A DNA stretch of 64,000 bases from an uncultured Persicobacter sp. (GCA_947498325.1 CANMKE010000001.1:248001-312000); one strand, 5' to 3'; positions 51,918 through 61,212 are shown, numbered from the stretch's first letter. Notes: a model not told the origin generated them from the sequence alone. Made by a program: numbers and translations.

Positions 51918-52805
51918 TTACTTTTCAGCAATGGCCATAAAGAACTGCGTCGCATAATTTTTCAGCAGTTCAGTGTGCTCGGGCAATGTATTGCCTTCGT
52001 AGGGGTGTTTCCCTCCGAAAACATGATTGGCCCCTTCAATAATCATTTTTTTACTTAAAGGGTTGCTGAATTTAAAATCCTCAAGGTGTTCCACCGCAAG
52101 GGTTTCGTCGGCATCGCCATGAATAATCAGGATCGGCGAGGGGCAGTTTTTCGCACTTTTGAGCACCTCAAGCTGGTCGATATTGGCGTAGTAATCCAGC
52201 ACCGTGTCATAACTCAAGGGCATATTTTGCTTCGTTCGGCCATTATAAACATAGATCACCCCCTGTTGCTGCCAGGCTTTCTTTCCTTCTTCAGACCATT
52301 TGCTGTCGTAAGAATGCACAGGCGCCATCGCACATGTTCCTTTCACACGTTCATCAGCACAGGCGTAATTGATCACCCCGCCTCCTCCTCGGCTGTGTCC
52401 TAAAATAAAGAGCTGGCTCAAATCCATTTCCCCTTTCGGAATGCTGCATTTTCCGCTGAAGAGCCAGTCGATAGTGGCCCGAAAGTCACGCTGTTCCATG
52501 CTCAAAGTATTATTTCCAAAAGCGTCGAGGTCCACAAATGTTGTTGGGGCATCAGGCGAAGTCCCGTTATGCGAAACATTTACTTTAACAAACACAAAAC
52601 CAGCATTGGCAAAGGCATCCGCCATTACATTGAAGTGCCCCCAATCCTTGAACCCCTTGAATCCGTGAAGGAAAACGATGATCGGCTTCGGGGTGTTATT
52701 TTTCCGAAAACGGTAATCGATCACATTGAAATAGCCATCTTCAGGCGCTGCAAGCCTAATTCCATCTTCCTTATTCATAGGGGTTTTCAATAGATTTTGG
52801 TTCAT
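51918..52805 (-). CDS. alpha/beta hydrolase, dienelactone-hydrolase-like
   Basis: A 295-residue cytoplasmic hydrolase. The oxyanion strand IIVFLHGFKGFKDWGHFN is at about residues 44-60, the nucleophile elbow GHSRGGGG at about 137-144, then Asp in IHGDADETLAVEH and a catalytic His in GANHVFGGKH. The long region SHNGTSPDAPTTFVDLDAF between the first strand and the elbow is typical of the BAAT/acyl-CoA thioesterase-like and xylan-esterase-like groups. Substrate unknown. It converges on the Crp/Fnr gene. Confidence 0.85.
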   Translation of the reverse strand: MNQNLLKTPMNKEDGIRLAAPEDGYFNVIDYRFRKNNTPKPIIVFLHGFKGFKDWGHFNVMADAFANAGFVFVKVNVSHNGTSPDAPTTFVDLDAFGNNTLSMEQRDFRATIDWLFSGKCSIPKGEMDLSQLFILGHSRGGGGVINYACADERVKGTCAMAPVHSYDSKWSEEGKKAWQQQGVIYVYNGRTKQNMPLSYDTVLDYYANIDQLEVLKSAKNCPSPILIIHGDADETLAVEHLEDFKFSNPLSKKMIIEGANHVFGGKHPYEGNTLPEHTELLKNYATQFFMAIAEK

Positions 52806-52966
52806 AATTGCTTTATTGTTTTTTTATCGTAAATAATGCTCGTATTTTTATTCCTTGATTTAGGAAGAAAAATTAACTCCACAAAGGATTAGTAATTTTT
52901 TAAGATAGATTCATTACCCACAGTGGGTCTGTCCTGTTACAAATTCGATTGTGGAGAAGCAAACAT

Positions 52967-53941
52967 ATGGAATTGACACTTAAGGATATACAACAACCCA
53001 TCATTGCAGACATGAAGGTTTTCGAGAAGAATTTTCGAAAATCCATGAAAACAAAGGTGCTATTGTTGGACACGATCACCAACTTTATTATTAAAAGCAA
53101 AGGGAAGCAAATGCGGCCGATGTTTGTTTTTCTGTCTGCTGGCACTGTTGGGCAGGTGGCAGAAGCGACGCATCGTGGTGCTGCACTGATTGAATTGTTG
53201 CATACAGCGACCCTGGTGCATGATGATGTGGTGGACGATGCCAATTTCAGAAGGGGATTTTTCTCGATTAATGCTTTGTGGAAAAACAAGGTAGCCGTGT
53301 TGGTCGGCGATTACCTGCTTTCTCGCGGACTGTTGCTGTCGGTGGAAAATGGGGACTTTGAGTTGCTGAAAATCGTGAGTACGGCCGTAAAGGAAATGAG
53401 TGAAGGGGAACTGCTGCAGATGGAGAAGGCCCGCAAGCTCGACATTACCGAAGAAGTTTATTATGAAGTTATCCGCCAGAAAACGGCCTCATTAATTGCG
53501 GCTTGTTGTGGGGTGGGGGCGGCAAGTGCTGGCGCTTCTGAAGAGGTTATCGGGCAGATGACCCAGTTCGGAGAAAAGGTCGGTATGGCCTTTCAGATTA
53601 AAGACGACCTGTTTGATTTTGGTGAAGAGGAGATCGGGAAACCGCGGGGTATCGACATCAAGGAGAAGAAAATGACCCTGCCGCTGATTCATGCCTTGAA
53701 ACATGCCGATTGGGCTACCCGCCGAAAAATACTCCATAAAATAAAAAATAAAACGGACGATCCTGAAGAAGTTCGCAAAGTGATTGACTTCGTGCATCAG
53801 TCTGGTGGGATTGCATACGCTCAGCAAAAAATGGAGCAATACCTTAAAGAGGCTTTGGCGATTGTTGAGGACTTTCCTGCATCGGAATATAAAACTTCTT
53901 TGATTCAGCTGGTGGAGTTCACCATGCTTCGGAAGAAATAA
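52967..53941 (+). CDS. polyprenyl diphosphate synthase
   Basis: A 324-residue trans-prenyltransferase that elongates isoprenoid diphosphates, probably supplying the quinone side chain (octaprenyl-type) . The frame extends to 52949; the ATG at 52967 (MELTLKDIQQPI) is preferred. The first Asp-rich motif DDVVD is at residues 86-90, followed by NFRRG, and the second, IKDDLFDFG, is at about residue 206. The Lys-Gln-Met-Arg-Pro binding motif lies at residues 47-51. It is monocistronic, with a terminator to its right. Confidence 0.93.
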   Translation: MELTLKDIQQPIIADMKVFEKNFRKSMKTKVLLLDTITNFIIKSKGKQMRPMFVFLSAGTVGQVAEATHRGAALIELLHTATLVHDDVVDDANFRRGFFSINALWKNKVAVLVGDYLLSRGLLLSVENGDFELLKIVSTAVKEMSEGELLQMEKARKLDITEEVYYEVIRQKTASLIAACCGVGAASAGASEEVIGQMTQFGEKVGMAFQIKDDLFDFGEEEIGKPRGIDIKEKKMTLPLIHALKHADWATRRKILHKIKNKTDDPEEVRKVIDFVHQSGGIAYAQQKMEQYLKEALAIVEDFPASEYKTSLIQLVEFTMLRKK

Positions 53942-53943
53942 TT

Positions 53944-53997
53944 TGAGGGCATCATTATCGGGGAAGCCTATTTCCCTTTCGTGATAAATAGCCCTCA
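53944..53997. repeat. long imperfect inverted repeat after the prenyl synthase gene
   Basis: TGAGGGC at 53944-53950 pairs with GCCCTCA at 53991-53997, with inner ATTATC / GATAA-type and GGGAA / TTCCC pairs. No T run follows, so it is not a plain terminator. It may stabilise the mRNA end. Confidence 0.4.
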
Positions 53998-54042
53998 GCT
54001 GATGATGTATTCAGAAAAAGAGTGATCAGATATTAGAGTTTA

Positions 54043-54074
54043 GCGGTAGCACAAGGGGCTTACCGCTTTTTTTT
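54043..54074 (+). terminator. plus-strand terminator after the prenyl synthase gene
   Basis: Stem AGCGGTA / TACCGCT with a 12-base loop and T8. The T tract overlaps the 3' end of the convergent CAP-domain gene. Confidence 0.7.
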
Positions 54075-54695
54075 GCCATAAAAATCCTGCACACAGTTGT
54101 AATCATATTTCTGGTGCTTTTTTATCGATATCCCAACATGGTTGCTCGCTTTGTTGAAGATGGCTTTTCGGTGTCCGAGCGAGGGCGTATGGTCGTCAAT
54201 CAGTAATTGGAAATTAATCGCAATTGGGTCGTTAAAACCATAAGAGCAATTTTCATCCATTGTGTCTGCACGAAGAAATTTGAACCAAAAGGAGAAAGAA
54301 GGACGGTTTGGTGAACTATGCCCAGTTTTACCTTTTCTGCCCATATAGCGAGCGTGCCATTTGGCGTTGAGGGTCATCCAGAAGCTGGGCTTCAGTAAAG
54401 GAAGATTTTTAACCTTTTGCGCATCCCGATTCAAGGAGGCTACATACGTTGGGCTGTTTGGTAGGTAATGCTGAAGTTCCCGCGCTAATCTATAGCTCTG
54501 GTAATAGGTGTCGAGGTAAAGGGTGGCGTCGGTACGGACAAGGTTGAGGTGGAGTAAAACCTGTCTGGATTTTTTGCTCATGTACCAGGCATTTTTTCCT
54601 GTGTTGGCAGCATCGACCTGTGCGGCGGTAAAGCCCTGAGATTTTGCACTGAAAGACAACAAAAACAGCAGTAGTACAACAATATAGTTTTTCAT
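54060..54695 (-). CDS. secreted CAP-domain (SCP-like) protein
   Basis: A 211-residue exported protein with a signal peptide ending FSAKSQ. It has a CAP (SCP/TAPS-like) domain: a helix around TLNAKWHARYMGRKGKTGHSS and the later ENCSYGFNDP and TPSLGHRKAIFN, with the His residues of the cavity in WHARYMG, GHSS and LGHR. The extended Lys-rich end runs into a terminator. Bacterial CAP proteins are often cell-surface or secreted, with roles unproven. It is followed on the same strand by no gene within 350 bp. Confidence 0.8.
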   Translation of the reverse strand: MKNYIVVLLLFLLSFSAKSQGFTAAQVDAANTGKNAWYMSKKSRQVLLHLNLVRTDATLYLDTYYQSYRLARELQHYLPNSPTYVASLNRDAQKVKNLPLLKPSFWMTLNAKWHARYMGRKGKTGHSSPNRPSFSFWFKFLRADTMDENCSYGFNDPIAINFQLLIDDHTPSLGHRKAIFNKASNHVGISIKKHQKYDYNCVQDFYGKKKR

Positions 54696-54725
54696 GGGTA
54701 ATGTTGGGGCAGGGGATAGAAGGTG

Positions 54726-54765
54726 AAAAAAAGGCTTTCAACCGTGGAAGTTAAAAGCCTTTTTA
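54726..54765. terminator. terminator of the TlpA-like gene
   Basis: Stem AAGGCTTTCAACC-type (AGGCTTTTAAC / GGTTGAAAGCCT on the minus strand) followed by T7 on the minus strand. Confidence 0.75.
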
Positions 54766-54774
54766 AAAGATGAT

Positions 54775-56001
54775 TTACTGAAGCAAATGGTCAACAGTTT
54801 CATTAAAATGCTTGATGTAATCTTCGTAGTATGTCCCTGTACTTGGGCCATTAAATCCAGTATGAATTTTATACACTTTTCCTTCTTTGTCTAAGAAGAT
54901 AGTGGTTGGGAACGATTTGATTTTTTCGAGCATAGGCATGGCTGCATCTGCATTTTTGCGTGCCCCACCAATGACAAACGGATAGGTCGCCTGATATTTG
55001 CGCACCACTTTTTCCACCCGCTTTTTTGAATGTTCAAAATTGTCGTTACGCTCAAAGGCAATGGCCACCACCTCAACGCCACGATCTTTGTTTTTCTTGT
55101 ACCAGTCTGCAATAAAGGCTGTTTCATCCATACAGTTCGGGCACCACGATCCGAAAATCTGCACCACAGTAGGCTTTCCTTTAAAGCGGGCGTCCTCTTG
55201 AAAATGAACGATTTTATTGTTCAGGTCTGGGAAGCTGAAATCAAATGCCTGATTTTTATTGGTCAGCTTCGTGAGTGAATAAGCATTTGGCAATTCAAAT
55301 TCAGGGTCTTTTTCTGCCGTCCACTGGGTATGGAACCCACGCCCCGACCAAAATTCTCCATGAATTTTTTCTCCCTGCATTTGTGCTTCAAAGAGGTAAA
55401 GGTGTTCCCCGTCGAAAGCCGACATATAAAGCGAGTCGCCTTGCACGTTACCTGCCAAAAAGCGGTAGTCGCCTGTGGTGGTTCTGAAAGTCCCCTCAAC
55501 CTTATCTCCTTGCTGTTTGAAAATCCCCATGGCAAAAACAGAATCTGCCTTATGGCTGAAGTGTGTTTTCCATTTTCCGCCGAAGTCGGCACCAGTCTGT
55601 TTTTTATCACTGACCATCGGACGGAAACGGTATCGCTTATTTGGGAAGGCTGTAAATGGCAGCAGATAATCTTCTGCCTGTGGTTTTTTAAACGTCCCTT
55701 CGAGATGGTCGCCTACCCATTTTGCAGAGATCGAATTTTCGAAAATATGCATCGGCAAATGGAGGGAGTCCCCTTGAAGGTAAAATTCATTGATGGGTAA
55801 TTTTTCCTGACCATTAATAAGGTAAACCACCGATTGCTGATCTTTCTTTTCAATGCTGAACTGAAAAGGGATGTCTTTATGCTGGGTATGAATGGTAGCG
55901 CGGTAATTACCGAAAGGTATTTGTTGCTTGCCCGTTTCATTTTGGGTATTACAAGCCCCAAGGAGGAACATGCCCGAAAAAAGGTAAAGGAGTTTTTTCA
56001 T
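54775..56001 (-). CDS. TlpA-like thiol-disulfide lipoprotein
   Basis: A 408-residue lipoprotein, with lipobox LLGAC at residues 13-17. The first 240 residues are an extended beta domain of the DUF4369-like or TlpA N-terminal type (FGNYRATIHTQHKD, and repeated KWVGDHLEGTFK / GDKVEGTFRTT). The C-terminal thioredoxin-like domain starts near residue 260, with the redox site GSWCPNCMDE at about residues 288-297 and cis-Pro in KSFPTTIFL. It is anchored in the periplasm and may act in cytochrome or disulfide maturation. Divergent from rsmH, 250 bp apart. Confidence 0.88.
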   Translation of the reverse strand: MKKLLYLFSGMFLLGACNTQNETGKQQIPFGNYRATIHTQHKDIPFQFSIEKKDQQSVVYLINGQEKLPINEFYLQGDSLHLPMHIFENSISAKWVGDHLEGTFKKPQAEDYLLPFTAFPNKRYRFRPMVSDKKQTGADFGGKWKTHFSHKADSVFAMGIFKQQGDKVEGTFRTTTGDYRFLAGNVQGDSLYMSAFDGEHLYLFEAQMQGEKIHGEFWSGRGFHTQWTAEKDPEFELPNAYSLTKLTNKNQAFDFSFPDLNNKIVHFQEDARFKGKPTVVQIFGSWCPNCMDETAFIADWYKKNKDRGVEVVAIAFERNDNFEHSKKRVEKVVRKYQATYPFVIGGARKNADAAMPMLEKIKSFPTTIFLDKEGKVYKIHTGFNGPSTGTYYEDYIKHFNETVDHLLQ

Positions 56002-56175
56002 CGATTAGATTTTATGCTGTTTCGCAGAAAGATAATAAAATTAATTAATTCAGCCCGTAGAGTGGGCTTTTATCCTGTATCTTTGCAGTGTAAAATCGGT
56101 GGGAAATTAATTTTTCGGAAAATATGGATTCAAGGCATGAAAAAATTGTCCGAAATTTTACCTTTGTGCTTACAT

Positions 56176-56206
56176 TTTGGGATACATGCGCCCTGTATTA
56201 CTTTTG
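56176..56206 (+). promoter_or_regulatory. promoter of the dcw cluster
   Basis: TTTG at 56176-56179, a 19-base spacer, and TACTTTTG at 56199-56206, which match the Bacteroidota consensus at both elements with ideal spacing. The rsmH ATG is about 49 bases downstream. A further exact -7, TATCTTTG at 56078-56085, lies upstream without a -33. Confidence 0.7.
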
Positions 56207-56254
56207 GGCAAAGCATGAATTCGATAATATTATATTAATCTTGATAGGAAAACA

Positions 56255-57166
56255 ATGAGTGAACAATACCACCTGCCAGTAATGCTGAAAGAATGCATCG
56301 ATGCCATGGAAATTGATCCGAAAGGCAATTATGTGGACGTAACTTTCGGTGGCGGCGGACACAGCAAGGAGATTTTGAAGGGAATAGAAGGCGGGAAATT
56401 GTTTTCTTTTGATCAGGATGAGGATGCCGCAAAAAATGTCGACATGATTGACCATGATGGCTTTCAGTTTGTGCCTGCCAATTTCAGACATTTGGTGCGC
56501 TACCTGAAGATGTACAAGGTCAATGGCAAAGTAGATGCGATTTTGGCCGATCTTGGAATTTCCAGCCATCAGATCGATGAGCCTTCTCGGGGTTTTTCCA
56601 CTCGCTTTGATGCCCGCCTTGATATGCGGATGGATCAGAGCCAGGAATTTTCTGCCTGGGAGGTGATCAATGAATACGAAGAGAAGGAACTCCATAAAAT
56701 ATTGGGCATGTACGGAGAGATCCGAAATGCCAAAACCGTGGCTCGCGCGATAGTTTCTGCACGATCAACCACCGAAATCAACACCATTGAAGAGCTGAAA
56801 ACACTCCTGAAAAATTTTGCGCCAAGAGGCAAGGAAAACCGCTTTTACGCGCAGGTATTTCAGGCTATTCGCATTGAGGTGAATGAAGAATTGAAAGTGC
56901 TCGAGGAGTTTTTGGAGCAAACGGCAGAGGCACTCCGCCCTGGTGGACGTTTGGTGGTGATGTCTTATCACTCGCTGGAAGATCGCCTGGTGAAGAATTT
57001 TATTGCCAAGGGGAAATTCCATGGGGCAGTAGAGAAGGACCTTTATGGCAACGATATCCGTCCGCTTGATCCTGTAACACGAAAGCCTATTGTGGCGGAT
57101 GAGGAGGAGTTGCAACGCAATCCCCGTGCCCGAAGTGCGAAATTGCGTGTCGCTGTTAAACGATAA
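56255..57166 (+). CDS. rsmH: 16S rRNA (cytosine1402-N4)-methyltransferase
   Basis: A 303-residue SAM-dependent methyltransferase that modifies C1402 of 16S rRNA. The sequence shows the start HLPVMLKECIDAM, the SAM site VDVTFGGGGHSKEILK at about residues 28-43, DLGISSHQIDEPSRGFS at about 100-117 and SYHSLEDRLVKNF at about 237-249, all signature regions. Normally mraZ precedes this gene at the head of the dcw cluster, but here it is first. Close spacing (14 bp) to the next gene indicates one operon. Confidence 0.97.
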   Translation: MSEQYHLPVMLKECIDAMEIDPKGNYVDVTFGGGGHSKEILKGIEGGKLFSFDQDEDAAKNVDMIDHDGFQFVPANFRHLVRYLKMYKVNGKVDAILADLGISSHQIDEPSRGFSTRFDARLDMRMDQSQEFSAWEVINEYEEKELHKILGMYGEIRNAKTVARAIVSARSTTEINTIEELKTLLKNFAPRGKENRFYAQVFQAIRIEVNEELKVLEEFLEQTAEALRPGGRLVVMSYHSLEDRLVKNFIAKGKFHGAVEKDLYGNDIRPLDPVTRKPIVADEEELQRNPRARSAKLRVAVKR

Positions 57167-57180
57167 ACCTATTTGATCAA

Positions 57181-57585
57181 ATGGCCGAAAACACCCTCAG
57201 AAAACCCAAGCCGTCACCGCCTAAGGTAACGACCAAAAAGCAGAAACAAAAGAAGAAGAAAAAAGGGCTTTGGAATGCCATTGAAGATTCTTTCAAGCAG
57301 TCTTATCTGGGCCGCAATGGGATCGATCTTCAATTGCTCAAGCCTTGGGTGTTGTTTCTGTTGCTTGGGGTAATTTATATTTTTAATAGCCACTACACAG
57401 AAAAAACCTCCCGCAAGATTGATAAACTCAAGCAGGAGGTGCTTGACCTGCGCTCAAGGTACACGACCATGAAATATTCTTATATGTATGACAGTAAACA
57501 GTCAGAAGTGGCCAAGCGTGTCAAGCCGTTGGGGTTGGAAGAGAGTGAAGTACCACCATACAAAATAGTCATCAAGGAGCAGTGA
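57181..57585 (+). CDS. FtsL-like division protein
   Basis: A 134-residue bitopic membrane protein at the FtsL position of the dcw cluster. A basic N-terminal tail of about 50 residues (KKQKQKKKKKG) precedes one membrane helix at about residues 57-72 (WVLFLLLGVIYIFNS), followed by a coiled-coil-like segment (RKIDKLKQEVLDLRS) of some 25 residues, the expected FtsL form. Its stop overlaps the GTG of the next gene by 4 bp. It probably joins FtsB and FtsQ in recruiting the division transpeptidase. Assignment rests on position and topology, since FtsL is poorly conserved. Confidence 0.75.
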   Translation: MAENTLRKPKPSPPKVTTKKQKQKKKKKGLWNAIEDSFKQSYLGRNGIDLQLLKPWVLFLLLGVIYIFNSHYTEKTSRKIDKLKQEVLDLRSRYTTMKYSYMYDSKQSEVAKRVKPLGLEESEVPPYKIVIKEQ

Positions 57586-59696
57586 AAAACATAAAACAAT
57601 CCATTCAACTACGCCTTCTTTTAGTGATGCTTGGGATGATTGTTTCGGGGCTTGTGATCTTGTATCAGGTGCGCGGTATCCAGCAATGGGATCAATCCAC
57701 CTGGGATAAACTCCGCCATTCCGAAAAGCAGATTTCCAAAGTTATTGAGCCTACCCGGGGGAATATTTATTCCGACAACGGGAGCTTGCTGGCGACTTCT
57801 GTGCCATTTTATACGGTGGCCATGGACCCTACTGTCGCTTCTGATGAGCTTTTCAATGCAAAAATTGACTCCCTTGCTTTGCTGTTTTCTCAGGAATTTC
57901 CTAAAAAATCCAAATGGCAGTATAAGCACATTTTGGTGAATGCGAGAAAATCAAAGCGCAGGTATGTACGCATCAGTAACGAGCGGATCAATCACCTGAA
58001 ACGCCGTAAGATGGAGGCTTGGCCGATTGTCCGCCGAGGGAAAAACCGCGGTGGGGTAATTTTTGAAACCATCAATAAGCGTTATACACCCTTTAAGTCT
58101 ATGGCTTACCGAACCATCGGTTATATTAATGATAACCATGTGGGGGCGGGCTTGGAATACAGCTTCGACAAAACCCTGCGAGGTGTGGATGGCTTCGGTA
58201 AATTCCGCAAAGTAGCAGGTGGTGCCTGGCGGATGATCCACGACGAAAATGAGCTTGAACCTATTAATGGGGACGATATTCATACGACAATTAATGTCAA
58301 TATTCAAGATGTAACCGAGGCGGCATTGAAACGGCAGCTGGCCAAAGTGCAAGCTAAATACGGTTGCGCAATTGTAATGGAGACCGCCACTGGCGAGGTA
58401 AAAGCAATTTCCAACTTTACGAAAAATGCCGACGGAGATTATATCGAATCTTATAATTACGCTGTAGGGAAGCAGGGCAAACATGAGCCTGGCTCTACCT
58501 TCAAGCTGGCTTCCATGATCGCGCTTCTCGAAGAAAAACAGCTGAACCTCACCGATACCATCGATACTGGTGATGGGGAGTACCGTTTTGCGAAAAATGC
58601 CGTGATGCGCGACTCCAAGGTAGGGGGCTATGGCAACCTGACCATTCAGGGAGTGTTTGAGCACTCTTCCAATATTGGGGTGTCGCGTTTGATCGACCGT
58701 GTGTTTGGCCTCAACGAGAAAAAATATATCGAGCACCTGAAGGAAACAGGGATTCTTGACGAACTCGGTTTTCAGCTTCAGGGATATGGAACGCCGTTCT
58801 ACAAAGAGCCTACAGAAAAGGACTGGTCAGGGACTACATTGCCCTGGATGTCGATTGGCTATGAGGTACAAATTACCCCATTGCAAACCCTGACGCTCTA
58901 TAATGCTGTGGCCAACAATGGAACCATGTTGCGTCCGCGGATTGTCAAGAGTATCTCCAACGGTGGGCGTACACTGAAAACATTTGAGCCGGAGGTCATG
59001 CGCAAACACATTTGCAGTGAAGAAACCCTGCATAAAGTTCAGCAGATGCTGGAAGGTGTAGTGGAAAATGGTACGGGTCGAAATATCAGGAACAACCACT
59101 ATAAGATTGCCGGAAAAACAGGCACCGCTCAGGTCTTGCATAATGGCCGTTATATCCGGAGATATTACACCACTTTCGTGGGGTACTTCCCTGCCAAGAA
59201 GCCGAAATACAGTTGTATCGTGGTGATTAATGAACCGCAGGGAGGCTATAATTACGGTAGCTCTGCCTGTGCACCGGTGTTTAAAGAAATCGCTGATAAG
59301 ATCTTTGCCACAGATTTAGATATTCATAAGCCGTTGGTGTTGAATGATTCCACCACCAACAAACGCTTCCCGGTGATTCGGGCAGGCTATGAAAAAGATT
59401 TGAGGTATTTGAATGATAATTATTTTAAACTGCCCATCTTGGATAAATCAACACATGATGAACAGTGGGTGCGCACCCGTATTGTCAGGGATAGCATTCA
59501 GCTGGTCAGTAATGCGTTGGCACAATCCAAAGTGCCAAACGTGAAGGGGATGACCCTCCGCGATGCCATTTATTTACTGGAAAATCAAGGCCTTCGGGTC
59601 AGCTATCAGGGCGAGGGCCGAGTGGTGAAACAGAGCCGTGCGCCAGGAGCAACTTTTAAATCGGGCAGTCAAATACAACTACAACTATCGTGGTAA
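57582..59696 (+). CDS. ftsI: division-specific penicillin-binding protein with C-terminal PASTA domain
   Basis: A 704-residue class B PBP that cross-links septal peptidoglycan. It starts at a GTG overlapping the FtsL stop (GTGA). Order: membrane helix at about residues 10-27, dimerisation domain with EPTRGNIYSDNG at about 52-63, transpeptidase with catalytic Ser in GSTFKLAS at about residue 305, SSN at about 367 and KTGTAQ at about 510, and a single PASTA domain at about 645-703 (KVPNVKGMTLRDAIYLLENQ). The PASTA domain is known in Bacteroidota division PBPs. The stop overlaps murE's start by one base. Confidence 0.95.
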   Translation: MKNIKQSIQLRLLLVMLGMIVSGLVILYQVRGIQQWDQSTWDKLRHSEKQISKVIEPTRGNIYSDNGSLLATSVPFYTVAMDPTVASDELFNAKIDSLALLFSQEFPKKSKWQYKHILVNARKSKRRYVRISNERINHLKRRKMEAWPIVRRGKNRGGVIFETINKRYTPFKSMAYRTIGYINDNHVGAGLEYSFDKTLRGVDGFGKFRKVAGGAWRMIHDENELEPINGDDIHTTINVNIQDVTEAALKRQLAKVQAKYGCAIVMETATGEVKAISNFTKNADGDYIESYNYAVGKQGKHEPGSTFKLASMIALLEEKQLNLTDTIDTGDGEYRFAKNAVMRDSKVGGYGNLTIQGVFEHSSNIGVSRLIDRVFGLNEKKYIEHLKETGILDELGFQLQGYGTPFYKEPTEKDWSGTTLPWMSIGYEVQITPLQTLTLYNAVANNGTMLRPRIVKSISNGGRTLKTFEPEVMRKHICSEETLHKVQQMLEGVVENGTGRNIRNNHYKIAGKTGTAQVLHNGRYIRRYYTTFVGYFPAKKPKYSCIVVINEPQGGYNYGSSACAPVFKEIADKIFATDLDIHKPLVLNDSTTNKRFPVIRAGYEKDLRYLNDNYFKLPILDKSTHDEQWVRTRIVRDSIQLVSNALAQSKVPNVKGMTLRDAIYLLENQGLRVSYQGEGRVVKQSRAPGATFKSGSQIQLQLSW

Positions 59697-61144
59697 TGAA
59701 TTTCGAAAATATACTAAACGGCGTACGCTGTAAAAAAGTCATCGGGGAGGTGGATGTTGAGGTTCAGCAGCTGCAATTTGATTCCCGAAAACTGGAAGCA
59801 GGAGATGTTTTCATTGCCCAAAAAGGGACGCAAACAGATGGACATGATTATATTCCAATGGCGGTGGCACGGAAGGTTAAAGCGATTGTCTGTGAAGATT
59901 TACCTGCCGATATCGCCTCAGGGGTGGTGTATGTGCAGGTAGAAAATGCCGCCAGGGCACTTGGGCTGATGGCCTGTAATTACTACGATCACCCTTCCAA
60001 GGACCTGAAGTTGGTGGCCGTAACAGGCACCAATGGCAAAACCACAACGGTTACATTGCTTTTCGATTTATTCAGAAGACTGGGCTACCGGACAGGTTTG
60101 CTTTCTACGGTAGTGAATAAGATTGATGAGCAGGAAATTCAGTCGACACACACGACAGGCGACGCCTTGCAGATCAATCAGTTGCTTCGCAATATGGCCG
60201 ATCAGGGTGTACGGTACTGTTTTATGGAGGCGAGTTCTCATGCAATTCATCAGCATCGGATTGCGGGACTTGATTTCGATGGTGCAGTATTTACCAATAT
60301 TTCTCACGATCACCTCGATTATCACCATACCTTCAAGGAGTATATTTTTGCCAAAAAAATGCTTTTCGATCAGTTGCCAAAGCATGCCTTTGCGCTGGTA
60401 AATGCTGACGATAAACGTGGCTTGGTAATGTTGCAGAATTGTGCGGCGACTCATTATACTTATGCTCTGAAGGGATTGTCTGATTTTCCGGCTAAGATAG
60501 TCAACAATGCCTTTGAAGGACTGGAAATGGAGATTGAAGGAACGCCGGTATTTTTCCGACTGGTAGGGGAGTTCAATGGCTACAACCTCATGGTGGCTTA
60601 CGGTGTGGCAAAATTACTCGGAGTGGAAACACAGGAGATTTTGCTTGAACTTTCCATGCTTCAGGGGGCAAAGGGGCGTTTTCAGCTCATTCCAAATCCG
60701 CTAAATAAAGTGGCGATTGTAGATTATGCCCATACGCCTGATGCGCTGGAAAATGTATTGAAAACCATTCAGGCGGTGCGTCAGGACAATCAGCAGATTA
60801 TCGCTGTGGTGGGTTGTGGCGGAGATCGCGATAAAACCAAGCGCCCTGAAATGGCAGCTATTGCAGCTAAATATTCAGACAAGGTAGTGATGACTTCGGA
60901 CAATCCAAGGACGGAAGACCCTGCGCAGATTTTAAAAGATATGGAGGCGGGCTTGACCATCACCATGCGACCAAAAGCCTTGCAGATTCTGGATCGGAAA
61001 GAGGCCATTCGTACGGCAAATATGCTTGCCGGACCAAAAGATATTTTGCTTGTTGCTGGGAAAGGCCATGAAGATTATCAGGAGATCAATGGGGTGAAAC
61101 ACCACTTTGACGACGGCGAAATATTACAGGAAATTCTGGTTTAA
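59696..61144 (+). CDS. murE: UDP-MurNAc-L-Ala-D-Glu meso-diaminopimelate ligase
   Basis: A 482-residue ATP-dependent amide ligase adding meso-diaminopimelate to the peptidoglycan stem peptide in the cytoplasm. The frame begins at a GTG at 59690, but the ATG at 59696, whose A is the last base of the ftsI stop (TAATG), is preferred. Walker-type site TGTNGKTTTVTLLFDLF is at about residue 112, and DNPRTEDP at about 402 is the DNPR motif that marks meso-DAP (not lysine) specificity. KGHEDYQ near the end is the typical closing. It is complete. Confidence 0.96.
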   Translation: MNFENILNGVRCKKVIGEVDVEVQQLQFDSRKLEAGDVFIAQKGTQTDGHDYIPMAVARKVKAIVCEDLPADIASGVVYVQVENAARALGLMACNYYDHPSKDLKLVAVTGTNGKTTTVTLLFDLFRRLGYRTGLLSTVVNKIDEQEIQSTHTTGDALQINQLLRNMADQGVRYCFMEASSHAIHQHRIAGLDFDGAVFTNISHDHLDYHHTFKEYIFAKKMLFDQLPKHAFALVNADDKRGLVMLQNCAATHYTYALKGLSDFPAKIVNNAFEGLEMEIEGTPVFFRLVGEFNGYNLMVAYGVAKLLGVETQEILLELSMLQGAKGRFQLIPNPLNKVAIVDYAHTPDALENVLKTIQAVRQDNQQIIAVVGCGGDRDKTKRPEMAAIAAKYSDKVVMTSDNPRTEDPAQILKDMEAGLTITMRPKALQILDRKEAIRTANMLAGPKDILLVAGKGHEDYQEINGVKHHFDDGEILQEILV

Positions 61145-61212
61145 CATCAGGCAGGAGTTTCTTGTGCAAAAATTAAATTATTGATTTAGAAAATTACTAA
61201 CCGATTTTTCGG

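Noticed and set aside
55834-56238. 134-codon plus-strand frame before rsmH as a possible mraZ
   Set aside because: Mostly opposite the TlpA-like gene and without the MraZ start (GEYECKLDAKGR type) or AbrB-like repeats.
57951-58736. 261-codon frame antisense to ftsI
   Set aside because: Shadow of the transpeptidase gene, which has intact catalytic motifs on the plus strand.
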